Of a stretch of DNA of 64,000 nt, positions 33,988 to 42,474 are shown piece after piece. The translations under genes were made by a program, and so were the position numbers. The stretch is from Desulfoscipio geothermicus. Lineage in GTDB: Bacteria; Bacillota; Desulfotomaculia; Desulfotomaculales; Desulfallaceae. Position 1 is the first letter of the stretch. The number at the start of each line of letters is the position of its first letter. The stretch spans positions 19,020 through 83,019 of the forward strand of contig JAENYS010000012.1 in NCBI GenBank assembly GCA_016841645.1. Direction: 5' to 3'. Below the pieces are notes generated by a model. That model searched no databases. It had not been told where the DNA came from and saw only the letters and a list, made by a program, of their open reading frames with translations.

Positions 33988-34785
33988 ATGGGTCTTACCT
34001 ACCAATCTACCGGTCAATTAACCACCCGGGAGATGTTTGATGCAAAATCAGATAACTGCGATTATATAATCGCGCTGGCAGGTAACCCCAATACGGGGAA
34101 AAGCACCGTATTTAATGCATTAACGGGTTTACGGCAGCATACCGGCAACTGGCCGGGCAAAACGGTACAGCGGGCTGAAGGTAATTATATATACAAATCA
34201 CACCGGTATAGATTAATCGACCTGCCGGGCACCTATTCTTTACTGTCCAACTCGGCCGATGAAGAAGTGGCCCGGGATTTCATTTGTTTTGCCAGGCCCG
34301 ACGCCACCATTGTAGTGCTGGATGCCACTTGCCTGGAACGCAACCTGAACCTGGCGCTGCAGGTCATGGAAATTACCAACAAAGTAGTGGTCTGTGTAAA
34401 TCTAATTGACGAGGCCAGGCGTAAAAAAATTCAGGTAGACGCCGCTAAACTAAGTGAACGGCTGGGGGTACCCGTTGTCTCCACCGCCGCCAGAAGCAAT
34501 GAGGGCCTGCCCCGGCTGATAGAGCTGGTTAGCGATGTGGCAAGTAAACGTGTATGTCCAAAGCCGCAACCGGTGAGCTACAGTAAGGACTTAGAAGAAG
34601 CCATTGCCCGGCTGGAGCCCCGGGTTCGGGACGTAATAGGCAAGGATATCAACCCCCGCTGGCTGACCCTACGCTTACTTGACGGTGACACCAGGCTGTT
34701 GCAGGCCATAGAAAATCACTTAAACGCCGGCAGGACAGCACCGGTAGTGCACGGGCGCAGGAGGGATTATTCCAATGGCGCATAA
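33988..34785 (+). CDS. feoB: FeoB GTPase domain as a separate protein (split FeoB, N-part)
   Basis: A 265-residue soluble protein. G1 is ALAGNPNTGKSTVFNALTGL, switch I follows with HTGNWPGKTV, G3 is LIDLPGTYSLLSNSADEEVA and G4 is CVNLIDEARRK (NLID in place of NKxD, as in FeoB), then STAARSNEG for G5. It covers the G domain and part of the helical S domain of FeoB but has no membrane segment and stops at 34785. The permease half begins in another frame 11 bases earlier with its own AGGAGGGA site, so the two are meant to be made separately and to associate. Confidence 0.92.
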   Translation: MGLTYQSTGQLTTREMFDAKSDNCDYIIALAGNPNTGKSTVFNALTGLRQHTGNWPGKTVQRAEGNYIYKSHRYRLIDLPGTYSLLSNSADEEVARDFICFARPDATIVVLDATCLERNLNLALQVMEITNKVVVCVNLIDEARRKKIQVDAAKLSERLGVPVVSTAARSNEGLPRLIELVSDVASKRVCPKPQPVSYSKDLEEAIARLEPRVRDVIGKDINPRWLTLRLLDGDTRLLQAIENHLNAGRTAPVVHGRRRDYSNGA

Positions 34786-36169
34786 AACTCTAACACCGCT
34801 GCTGGAGGAAGCCCAAAAAATCGCTGGTCCACACCAGGGTCAATTTAGGGACAGTATTGTAACCGGCATCTACCGTACCGCCGAACAAATTGCCGGTGAC
34901 GTAGTCAGCCACACCTCCACCAAGCGGCAAGACTTGGATCGCCAAATTGATAATATTATAACATCTCCGGTATGGGGCTTTCCCGTCATGTTCGGCGTGC
35001 TGGCGGTGGTATTCTGGGTGACCATCGCCGGCGCCAATGTACCTTCCGGCATACTGGCCACGGGGCTTTTTTGGATTGAGGCCAGGCTGACAGACTTGTT
35101 TATGGCTTTAAATACCCCCGGCTGGCTGCACGGCTTTTTAGTATTAGGCGTCTACCGGAGTTTAGCCTGGGTTATATCAGTCATGCTGCCCCCGATGGCC
35201 ATATTCTTCCCCCTGTTCACCCTTTTGGAAGACCTGGGCTACCTGCCCAGAGTAGCCTTTAACCTGGACCATTTTTTCCATAAGGCAGGGGCGCACGGCA
35301 AGCAGGCCCTGACCATGAGTATGGGCTTTGGATGCAACGCCGCGGGGATTATTGCCTGCCGCATTATTGAGTCGCCCCGGGAGCGGCTGATTGCCACGCT
35401 AACCAACAATTTTGTACCCTGTAATGGCAGGTTTCCCACATTAATTGCCCTGGTGAGTATATTTATAGCCGGTTCCGTGTCTTTATCATTGAGCAGTGCG
35501 GTGGCTACCCTGGCCGTAGCCGGGTTGGTTGTCTTTGGCATTGCCGTTACGTTATCGATATCATGGCTGCTGTCTAAAACCATATTGCGAGGTGAGCCGT
35601 CATCATTTACACTGGAGCTGCCGCCTTATAGAAAACCACTGGTGGGCCAGGTGCTCGTACGTTCTGTACTGGACCGCACCATATTCGTGTTAAGCCGCGC
35701 CATAGTAATTGCCGCTCCCGCCGGCGGTTTAATCTGGATACTAGCCAATACTACGGTTGGCGACGCCAGTGTATTATCTATCTTGGCCGGGTGGCTGGAC
35801 CCCCTGGCCAGGTTTATGGGTCTAGATGGTTTCATATTGCTGGCTTTCATACTGGGACTGCCGGCCAACGAAATTGTGCTGCCCATCCTGATCATGAGTT
35901 ATGTTTGCGGCGGTGCCATGACGGAGCTGGCCAGCCTGACCGACCTGCGCCACTTGCTGGTGGATCAGCACGGGTGGACCTGGCTGACAGCGCTGTGCAC
36001 CATGGTGTTCTCCCTTTGTCACTGGCCATGCGGTACTACGCTGTTCACCATTCAAAGGGAACAACACAATTGGCGCTGGACATTACTGGCTGCCATGATA
36101 CCCACCACCGTGGGTGTGATTATATGTATGTTAATCAACAATTTGGTACGGGCAATAGGTTTAGTTTGA
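34775..36169 (+). CDS. feoB: FeoB membrane permease domain as a separate protein (split FeoB, C-part)
   Basis: A 464-residue membrane protein. It starts with the rest of the S domain (EAQKIAGPHQGQFRDSIVTG), then the linker TKRQDLDRQIDNIITSPVWG and about eight helices. The two Gate motifs are typical of FeoB: FPLFTLLEDLGYLPRVAF, MGFGCNAAGIIACRIIESPR, NNFVPCNGRFPTLIALVSI and the final LCHWPCGTTLFTI. AGGAGGGAT lies 9 bases before the ATG, inside the end of the GTPase gene. Split FeoB proteins are uncommon, since most are about 650-750 residues in one chain. All conserved Cys positions expected for the gate are present. Confidence 0.92.
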   Translation: MAHKTLTPLLEEAQKIAGPHQGQFRDSIVTGIYRTAEQIAGDVVSHTSTKRQDLDRQIDNIITSPVWGFPVMFGVLAVVFWVTIAGANVPSGILATGLFWIEARLTDLFMALNTPGWLHGFLVLGVYRSLAWVISVMLPPMAIFFPLFTLLEDLGYLPRVAFNLDHFFHKAGAHGKQALTMSMGFGCNAAGIIACRIIESPRERLIATLTNNFVPCNGRFPTLIALVSIFIAGSVSLSLSSAVATLAVAGLVVFGIAVTLSISWLLSKTILRGEPSSFTLELPPYRKPLVGQVLVRSVLDRTIFVLSRAIVIAAPAGGLIWILANTTVGDASVLSILAGWLDPLARFMGLDGFILLAFILGLPANEIVLPILIMSYVCGGAMTELASLTDLRHLLVDQHGWTWLTALCTMVFSLCHWPCGTTLFTIQREQHNWRWTLLAAMIPTTVGVIICMLINNLVRAIGLV

Positions 36170-36287
36170 AACACTTATATTATCAAGACCTCCATACATG
36201 CAATCACGACAGCACCGAAACAAACCCCGTTAAGCCACTGCCAAGTCAACCCAATAATTTGCTTTAATTTAATTTAAAGACTCTGCC

Positions 36288-36316
36288 TTGACTAAAATCG
36301 TAAATGTTATTAATAT
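36288..36316 (+). promoter_or_regulatory. Promoter of the Moco-riboswitch-controlled electron-transfer operon
   Basis: TTGACT (36288-36293) and TAATAT (36311-36316) with exactly 17 bases between them. A start near 36323 would place the aptamer at the very 5' end of the transcript. Confidence 0.7.
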
Positions 36317-36341
36317 ATTAGTTAACCAATTGAATAACACG

Positions 36342-36430
36342 CTCCGAGTTAAAATACCTAACGCGAAAGCTAAGGTTTTTAACCAATGGGTGCAGGGGGA
36401 AACATCTGCGCCTCCCTTTTGGAAAGGAGA
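36342..36430 (+). promoter_or_regulatory. Moco-type riboswitch aptamer upstream of the Etf:menaquinone oxidoreductase
   Basis: CTCCGAG, a P2 of GTTAAAA/TTTTTAAC with a small inner helix, a GCAG/CTGC helix, and GCGCCTCCCTTTTGGAAAGG followed by AGA. All conserved blocks are in order and the closing CTCC/GGAG helix is intact. It is more diverged than the copies near 24 kb. Confidence 0.82.
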
Positions 36431-36478
36431 TTTTCTTTCAGGAACTTCCTATGAGAAAGAAATGGAAGAATTTGTAGA

Positions 36479-36512
36479 AAAAAGCAGTTTCCAAACGGGA
36501 ACTGCTTTTATT
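36479..36512 (+). terminator. Expression-platform terminator before the Etf:menaquinone oxidoreductase
   Basis: AAAAGCAGTTTCC pairs with GGGAACTGCTTTT across 4 bases and is followed by ATTTAT, 56 bases before the start of the gene. Confidence 0.8.
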
Positions 36513-36567
36513 TATATCCGGTATATCTCTCATAAGTTGATAAAATTAAATACATTGTGAGGTTAAT

Positions 36568-38520
36568 ATGGACATAATTATATTTTTTTCTTTATTGATT
36601 GTTTCCGTGAGTTATTTTTTCTTCCAGATATACAAGCGAATACGTTATATTCGTTTAGGCAAACCGGAAGATTACAGCGGCCATCATCTGGAAAGACTTA
36701 AATATTTGTGCCGGTCTGTTTTCCTGCAAAAAAAGATTGCGGAATATCCCCTTTCCGGTATTTTTCATTTTTTTATAATGTGGGGTTTTATTATTTTAAT
36801 GTTCAGCAGTTTGGACATGGCTGCTCTGGGTCTTTTTGATTCCAAAATAACATATTTGGAATTTACGTCCTTCTTGTTTTTAAGAGATCTCTTTATTTTG
36901 ATGTTATTAATAGGGATTTTTGGCTTTACTGTACGTCGTTTTATATTACAGCTTCTAAAACAAAACTGGTTGCATAGTTCTTCTAAAACTTATGCTATTC
37001 TGATTTTAATTTTCTTCATCGACTTAAGCTTACTCACATATTTCGCCGCTTATACTGCGATTGAACGGCCATTTACCGGTGCCTGGCTGGTTAATTCCTT
37101 TACCTACAGACTTTCTTCCCTGGGGATAACAGCATTACAAATGCTTATAGAAATAAGCTGGTGGTCGCACTTTTTAACAATTTTTGCTTTTCTAATAGTT
37201 ATTCCAAATTCTAATTACCTACACCTTGTCTTTGCCCCTTTTAATATTTACTGGCGTTCTTTGCGCAAGAAAGGTTCTCTGCCGCCGGTTTCTTGGCCGG
37301 GAACAAATAAACAAACCTGCGGTGTAAATATAGTAAATGACTTTACGAGAAAGCAGCTGCTTGATACCTTTAGCTGTTTACTTTGCGGACGCTGCCACCG
37401 TGAATGCCCGTCTGAACGCAGTCATGAACGGTTAAAGCCCAAACGACTAAACGGTTTTATTCGCGCTTACCTGGAAGATGAGGGCCCTAAGCTCCTTGCA
37501 AATAAACCTTCCATAAAAATGGCCGGCGACCTCTTCTACTATGATTTTATATGGAGCTGCACTACCTGTGGCAGTTGTAATGAAACTTGCCCCGTATCGG
37601 TTGACCATATCTCCAAAATTATTGATATGCGTCGCAGTATTGTATCGGAAGAAAAACATATACCCCCTGTCATGAAAGAGTTTTTTTACAATATTGAGAG
37701 CACGGGTAATCCTTTCGGCAAACCACGCAAGCCCGAGCACAACTATTTCGATGCAGGTGCATTAGAGATTCCAAATCTCTCAGAAAAGCCTGACGCCGAG
37801 TATTTATTATTTGTCGGCTGTCAGGGAACTTTTGACGAATCAACCTCAAAAGTAACCGCTGCTTTAGCTAAAATCATGCAATTAGCCGGGGTGGATTATG
37901 CAATTCTCGGTGATGAAGAATGGTGTTGCGGTGAAACGGCTAGAAGAATGGGCAATGAACTTCTTTTTCAAAAAACAGTCCGGAAAAATATTTCCAACTG
38001 GGAAAAATACGGCGTTAAAAAAATAATTACCCTCTGCCCCCACTGCTTTAATACCTTTAAAAACGAATACCCTCAATTTGGTGGGAATTATGATATCATT
38101 CCCCACGTAGTTTTGTTGGCCAACCTTCAGCAGCAGAATAGATTTACAATTAACCATTCGCAAAATATTGCCGTTACTTATCATGATGCTTGTTACCTGG
38201 GGCGATACAATGATATTTATGAACAACCAAGGCAAGTATTACAAGCAATACCCGGAGTACGTTTAATAGAAATGCCCAGACACAAAAAGGAGTCATTTTG
38301 CTGCGGTGCCGGCGGCGGGCGTTTCTGGACCAGGGGGGAAAAAGAAAACCCAATAAGTGTTAACCGGGTTAAGGAGGCATTGGCTACAAATGCTTCAATG
38401 GTTATCACCGCTTGCCCCTATTGTCGTAATATTTTTGAGGAAAAAACAAAACAGCAAAAAACAGGTAGCATGCCGGTTAAAGACATAGCAGAACTTTTGC
38501 TCTCAACATTTTCCGATTAA
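36568..38520 (+). CDS. Membrane Fe-S oxidoreductase of the Etf:menaquinone oxidoreductase (EMO) / HdrDE-like type
   Basis: 650 residues. Residues 1-225 hold about six helices of a NarI/DsrM-like haem-type domain. Two [4Fe-4S] motifs follow, CLLCGRCHRECP (270-281) and CTTCGSCNETCP (331-342). Two CCG domains finish the protein: CQGTFDE with EEWCCGETARRMGN and CPHCFNTF, then YHDACYLGRYN with ESFCCGAGGGRFW and CPYCRNIF. This order is that of EMO, which moves electrons from acyl-CoA dehydrogenases via EtfAB to menaquinone, as in syntrophic and sulfate-reducing firmicutes. No etfAB is present nearby. An acyl-CoA ligase follows. Control by a Moco-type riboswitch is unexpected because the protein has no Mo/W. 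Confidence 0.88.
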   Translation: MDIIIFFSLLIVSVSYFFFQIYKRIRYIRLGKPEDYSGHHLERLKYLCRSVFLQKKIAEYPLSGIFHFFIMWGFIILMFSSLDMAALGLFDSKITYLEFTSFLFLRDLFILMLLIGIFGFTVRRFILQLLKQNWLHSSSKTYAILILIFFIDLSLLTYFAAYTAIERPFTGAWLVNSFTYRLSSLGITALQMLIEISWWSHFLTIFAFLIVIPNSNYLHLVFAPFNIYWRSLRKKGSLPPVSWPGTNKQTCGVNIVNDFTRKQLLDTFSCLLCGRCHRECPSERSHERLKPKRLNGFIRAYLEDEGPKLLANKPSIKMAGDLFYYDFIWSCTTCGSCNETCPVSVDHISKIIDMRRSIVSEEKHIPPVMKEFFYNIESTGNPFGKPRKPEHNYFDAGALEIPNLSEKPDAEYLLFVGCQGTFDESTSKVTAALAKIMQLAGVDYAILGDEEWCCGETARRMGNELLFQKTVRKNISNWEKYGVKKIITLCPHCFNTFKNEYPQFGGNYDIIPHVVLLANLQQQNRFTINHSQNIAVTYHDACYLGRYNDIYEQPRQVLQAIPGVRLIEMPRHKKESFCCGAGGGRFWTRGEKENPISVNRVKEALATNASMVITACPYCRNIFEEKTKQQKTGSMPVKDIAELLLSTFSD

Positions 38521-38672
38521 CTAGTTACATGATAACCAATAAGCTGTTGATTAACTGCAGGCATCGCTTTATAATTTAATTTAGAATTTTGTTGTTTTTA
38601 GAAGTATGGCCCTTTTATATTTTAAATACAAAATTTCTTTTGCTGTACCGGTAGAACGGGAGGAAAGTAAAA

Positions 38673-40307
38673 ATGCCCATCACAGAAATACTAGCACGCA
38701 ATGCCGAGATGTATGCCCAGGAAACATGCCTGACCGAGATTAATTTGGACCTCCAGGAAAGTCATAATGTCACCTGGCTTGAGTATGAACTGATTGAAAA
38801 CAGCCCGGCAGGTGAATACCGGCGAGAAATGACCTGGCGTGTTTTTGACGAAAAAGCAAATCGGCTTGCCAATCTACTGCTGAAGAGAGGGATTAAAAAA
38901 GGGGACAAGGTGGCTATTCTTTTAATGAATTGCTTGGAGTGGCTGCCAATTTATTTTGGGATATTAAAAACCGGAGCTATAGCAGTACCGTTAAATTTTC
39001 GCTACACGGCTGAAGAAATAAAGTACTGTTTAGATTTATCGGATACCGTTGCATTGATTTTCGGGCCTGAATTTATTGGACGGGTGGAAACGATTTACAA
39101 CCAGATACCTAAGGTTAAGACACTGTTTTATGCAGGGGAAAACCGTCCAAGTTTTGCTGAAAACTATGACCGCCTTACTGCCAATTGCTGTTCTTCAGCT
39201 CCACATATTAAACTTACAGACCAAGATGATGCGGTAATATACTTTTCCTCGGGAACAACGGGATTTCCAAAAGCCATTTTGCATACGCACCAAAGTCTGA
39301 TGTCGTCATGTTATACGGAAATTAAACATCACGCTCAAAAGCATGAGGATAATTTTTTATGCATTCCTCCACTTTACCATACCGGCGCAAAAATGCACTG
39401 GTTCGGTAGTTTAATGTCGGGGAGCAAAGCCGTATTGCTTCGCGGGGTTAAGCCTGAATGGATACTAAAAACAGTCTCTGAGGAAAAAATTACCATTGTA
39501 TGGTTGCTGGTCCCCTGGGCCCAGGATATTTTGGATGCCCTGGATAGAGGGGACTTGAAGCTGGAAGATTACGAACTTTCCCAGTGGAGACTGATGCATA
39601 TTGGCGCGCAGCCTGTGCCTCCCAGCCTGATTCATCGCTGGAAAAAGTATTTTCCCGGCCATCTTTATGATACAAACTATGGTCTTAGCGAAGCTATCGG
39701 CCCGGGCTGTGTCCATTTAGGTACCGAGAATATTCATAAAGTCGGGGCTATCGGAGTACCGGGCAACAATTGGCAAGTCAAGATTGCCGATGAGAATGGC
39801 TGCGAAGTAACCCGGGGACAAGTTGGGGAATTGGTGGTAAAAGGACCGGGGGTTATGAAATGCTACTACAATGATCCGAAATCGACAGCAGCTGTAATCA
39901 AGGATGGCTGGTTATTTACCGGAGATATGGCCAGGATGGATGAAGAAGGTTTTATTTATTTGGTTGACCGGAAAAAAGATGTGATTATAAGTGGCGGAGA
40001 GAATTTATACCCGGTACAAATTGAGGATTTTCTCCGCGCGCACAATGCAATTAAGGATGTGGCCGTCATTGGCCTGCCTGAAAAGCGTCTAGGTGAAATT
40101 GCGGCTGCTATCATAGAACTAAAACCGGGCTGCCACTGCACTGAAGAAGAAATAAAGTCATTTTGCACACCCATGCCGCGTTACAAACGCCCGCGGAAAA
40201 TTATTTTCGATAAAGTCCCGCGTAACCCTACCGGAAAAATAGAAAAACCGCATTTAAGGGAAAAATACGGAGCAATAAGTTTAGTGGCAGCCCAGACGGA
40301 GAGATAA
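38673..40307 (+). CDS. AMP-forming acyl-CoA ligase
   Basis: A 544-residue ANL-superfamily enzyme. The P-loop is YFSSGTTGFPKAILHTHQSL, then DTNYGLSEAIGPGCVHLGTE, DGWLFTGDMARMDEEGFIYL, the hinge DRKKDVIISGGENLYPVQIE and the catalytic Lys at NPTGKIEKPHL. It activates a carboxylic acid with ATP and CoA; chain length or aromatic preference cannot be told. It has an extra N-terminal stretch of about 40 residues before the usual RVFDEKANRLANLL. GGAGG lies before the ATG. It follows the EMO gene by 152 bases and probably belongs to the same acid-degradation unit. Confidence 0.88.
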   Translation: MPITEILARNAEMYAQETCLTEINLDLQESHNVTWLEYELIENSPAGEYRREMTWRVFDEKANRLANLLLKRGIKKGDKVAILLMNCLEWLPIYFGILKTGAIAVPLNFRYTAEEIKYCLDLSDTVALIFGPEFIGRVETIYNQIPKVKTLFYAGENRPSFAENYDRLTANCCSSAPHIKLTDQDDAVIYFSSGTTGFPKAILHTHQSLMSSCYTEIKHHAQKHEDNFLCIPPLYHTGAKMHWFGSLMSGSKAVLLRGVKPEWILKTVSEEKITIVWLLVPWAQDILDALDRGDLKLEDYELSQWRLMHIGAQPVPPSLIHRWKKYFPGHLYDTNYGLSEAIGPGCVHLGTENIHKVGAIGVPGNNWQVKIADENGCEVTRGQVGELVVKGPGVMKCYYNDPKSTAAVIKDGWLFTGDMARMDEEGFIYLVDRKKDVIISGGENLYPVQIEDFLRAHNAIKDVAVIGLPEKRLGEIAAAIIELKPGCHCTEEEIKSFCTPMPRYKRPRKIIFDKVPRNPTGKIEKPHLREKYGAISLVAAQTER

Positions 40308-40372
40308 ACGAACATGACAATGGAGTACGTTGAATTGATCACCGGCGTGCTCCTTTATATATTCATCCGTTA

Positions 40373-41908
40373 CTACAACAAAGGAGCGAATATCCGAAGA
40401 ATGCGCTGCAAAAACCTGGTAGGCCACTTAACTGCAGCACAATCTTCAGCCTGGATCTGGATACAGATTTTTAACGTATTCAGAAAATCTTCTTTAAGTT
40501 GCCCGACTGCTTCAGATTTATACATCCATGCACCACATTCAAAATGCAAATATAAACTTCTGAAGTCAAGATTAGGCGAACCCACCGTAGCCAATTCATC
40601 GTCCGCCACAAAGGTTTTGGCATGCATAAAGCCGGGTTCATATTCATATATTTTTACCCCTGCTTCAATAAGCTGCGGGTAATATGACCGGGTAACCAAG
40701 TGAACATACCATTTATCCGGGTGATGAGGGGTGACAATCCTTACATCCACCCCAGTTTGAGCAGCCAGGCAAAGGGCACTAACTATTTCATTATCCGCTA
40801 TGAGATATGGTGTATTTATATATACATAGTTTTTAGCTTTGTTTATTATATTAAGATAAATATTTTCGGACACCAGGTCCTCATCAAGGGGCATATCTGC
40901 ATAAGGCTGGACGAAGCCACCGGATTCATACATTAGTTGGTTCCGGTTAACCGGCCTGTATATTTCATAATCATTATCCGCAGGCCTTGTCGCATTCCAA
41001 AGGTGCAGGAACATAAAGGTATAACTCCAGGCCGCTTCACCTTTGATCATAATACCGGCGTCTTTCCAATGACCGTATTTGGGATAAGCATTAATATATT
41101 CATCCGCCAAATTAATACCTCCGGTAAAAGCAACCCGCCCATCAATAACAACTATTTTTCTGTGGTCGCGGTTATTCATGCGCAGCGATAAAACCGGTGA
41201 AACAGGATTAAAAGCGGTATATTGGATGCCCATAGCGGTCAGTTTTTGTTTAAACCCGGGTGGCAGGAGGTAAATCGAGCCCATATCATCATACATAACC
41301 CGTACCTCCACCCCCTCCTGTACCTTTTGCACTAGAATATCCAGGATACTTTCCCACATCAGGCCTTCTTGTATTATAAAAAATTCAATAAATATATATT
41401 GCTTTGCTTGGCTTAACTCTTCCTTTAATTTTTCGAACATTGCTTCACCGGGGGATAAATATTGTGTAAATGTGTTTTTATAAATTGGGAATGATGAAGC
41501 GTTTAAAATATATTTTGACTGATTGGCTATGTTCTTGTTTAGAACCACCAATTCATCAATAATTTTCTGATCCTGGGCCAATAAATGACTAATTTTGAAA
41601 AATTCCTTCATGATCCTTTCCTTAAATATCCTCATGGATTTATTATTGCCCAGCACAAAATACAGCATAGCGCCAACAATAGGTAGGGTTAGTATGGGTA
41701 CGATTATAGCAATCTTGTAAATTGGGTTACTGCGGCTGTTAATAATTTTCAATACCAGCAGAATACCAAGCAGCAAAAATAAGCCATGCATATAGATAAA
41801 ATATTCATTAAGTTGCCAGGCAAAGAACAGCAATAATACTATCTGTACGATAATGGCTATCGATACGATGGTCATCCTGTTAAAAATAAATTTAAATATT
41901 TTCTTCAC
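40373..41908 (-). CDS. cls: Cardiolipin synthase (phospholipase D family)
   Basis: A 511-residue membrane protein. Two N-terminal helices (about residues 10-55) precede two HKD phospholipase-D motifs: HRKIVVIDGRVAFTGGINLA and HAKTFVADDELATVGSPNLD. Between them lies YIFIEFFIIQEGLMWESILD, typical of Cls. It joins two phosphatidylglycerols into cardiolipin. The length matches the family. It converges on the acyl-CoA ligase gene with a 65-base gap. Confidence 0.93.
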   Translation of the reverse strand: MKKIFKFIFNRMTIVSIAIIVQIVLLLFFAWQLNEYFIYMHGLFLLLGILLVLKIINSRSNPIYKIAIIVPILTLPIVGAMLYFVLGNNKSMRIFKERIMKEFFKISHLLAQDQKIIDELVVLNKNIANQSKYILNASSFPIYKNTFTQYLSPGEAMFEKLKEELSQAKQYIFIEFFIIQEGLMWESILDILVQKVQEGVEVRVMYDDMGSIYLLPPGFKQKLTAMGIQYTAFNPVSPVLSLRMNNRDHRKIVVIDGRVAFTGGINLADEYINAYPKYGHWKDAGIMIKGEAAWSYTFMFLHLWNATRPADNDYEIYRPVNRNQLMYESGGFVQPYADMPLDEDLVSENIYLNIINKAKNYVYINTPYLIADNEIVSALCLAAQTGVDVRIVTPHHPDKWYVHLVTRSYYPQLIEAGVKIYEYEPGFMHAKTFVADDELATVGSPNLDFRSLYLHFECGAWMYKSEAVGQLKEDFLNTLKICIQIQAEDCAAVKWPTRFLQRILRIFAPLL

Positions 41909-42065
41909 CTATCGTATTCTCCCTCCGTGCAAAAGTGCCGGTATAAAAATAATACATCTATTCTTGTACAAATCACAATCTGTTTATGTTAGTAATAATA
42001 TTAATAGTAATCACCTGGCGAACTTAGTATGATTAAGTAGGAATATATAAAGCGAGGTGTATTAA

Positions 42066-42275
42066 ATGTTTGGCTTTGGCTTACAAAGAAAAACTGTAAA
42101 AGAACTCCGCAAGAACCAGGGTCTAACGGCTAAAGAATTGGCCTATATGGTTAAGGTAGAAACCGTAAAGATATTACAAATTGAGGATTATAAACTCAAA
42201 GACGTGCCGGAACCGCTTAAGACAAAGCTTACACCAGTTCTGCGGGGCGACTATATGAACAAAATTCCCTGGTGA
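42066..42275 (+). CDS. Small XRE-like helix-turn-helix protein
   Basis: A 69-residue protein with AGCGAGGTG before the ATG. The segment VKELRKNQGLTAKELAYMVK followed by ETVKILQIEDYKLKDVPEPL has the shape of a Cro/XRE helix-turn-helix. It has no effector domain. No partner is adjacent; a strong terminator lies behind it. It may be a minor regulator. Family not known to me. Confidence 0.6.
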   Translation: MFGFGLQRKTVKELRKNQGLTAKELAYMVKVETVKILQIEDYKLKDVPEPLKTKLTPVLRGDYMNKIPW

Positions 42276-42320
42276 AAGGGAACCGTCATCTTCCATTGTC
42301 TTTTAACCGCTTATCCTTAT

Positions 42321-42361
42321 AAAAAAAGCAGGTCTGGTTAGTGCAAATAACCAGACCTGCT
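42321..42361 (-). terminator. Terminator at the 3' end of the fdhA transcript
   Basis: AGCAGGTCTGGTTA and TAACCAGACCTGCT pair perfectly across a 7-base loop. The A run on the left makes a T run on the minus strand, so it ends the leftward fdhA transcript, past the in-phase tail described separately. Confidence 0.88.
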
Positions 42362-42378
42362 CTGCATAAGATGTTAGC

Positions 42379-42474
42379 TTACGAAATCAGCATTTTCCGC
42401 TCATATTCATGTTTGAAATACTGCAGCGTAGTAAGGATAGGGCTTGGTGAAGCCTGGCCCAAGCCAGGCAGTTG
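42379..42474 (-). other. In-phase NuoF-like tail past the amber stop of fdhA
   Basis: After the TAG at 42475-42477 the frame continues for 31 codons to TAA. It reads QLPGLGQASPSPILTTLQYF then KHEYERKMLIS. This matches the extreme C-terminus of NuoF/HymB-type flavoprotein subunits, which read like [22 protein letters not shown]. No start codon precedes it. It is either translated by amber read-through or pyrrolysine insertion, or it is the remnant of a fused or rearranged diaphorase gene. Confidence 0.5.

Noticed and set aside
36288..36560. Open frame of 90 codons before the EMO gene
   Set aside because: It covers the promoter, Moco aptamer and terminator; its composition is not protein-like and it has no ribosome site.
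40314..40682. Plus-strand frame of 122 codons after the first acyl-CoA ligase
   Set aside because: It lies antisense to the clear HKD-containing end of cardiolipin synthase.
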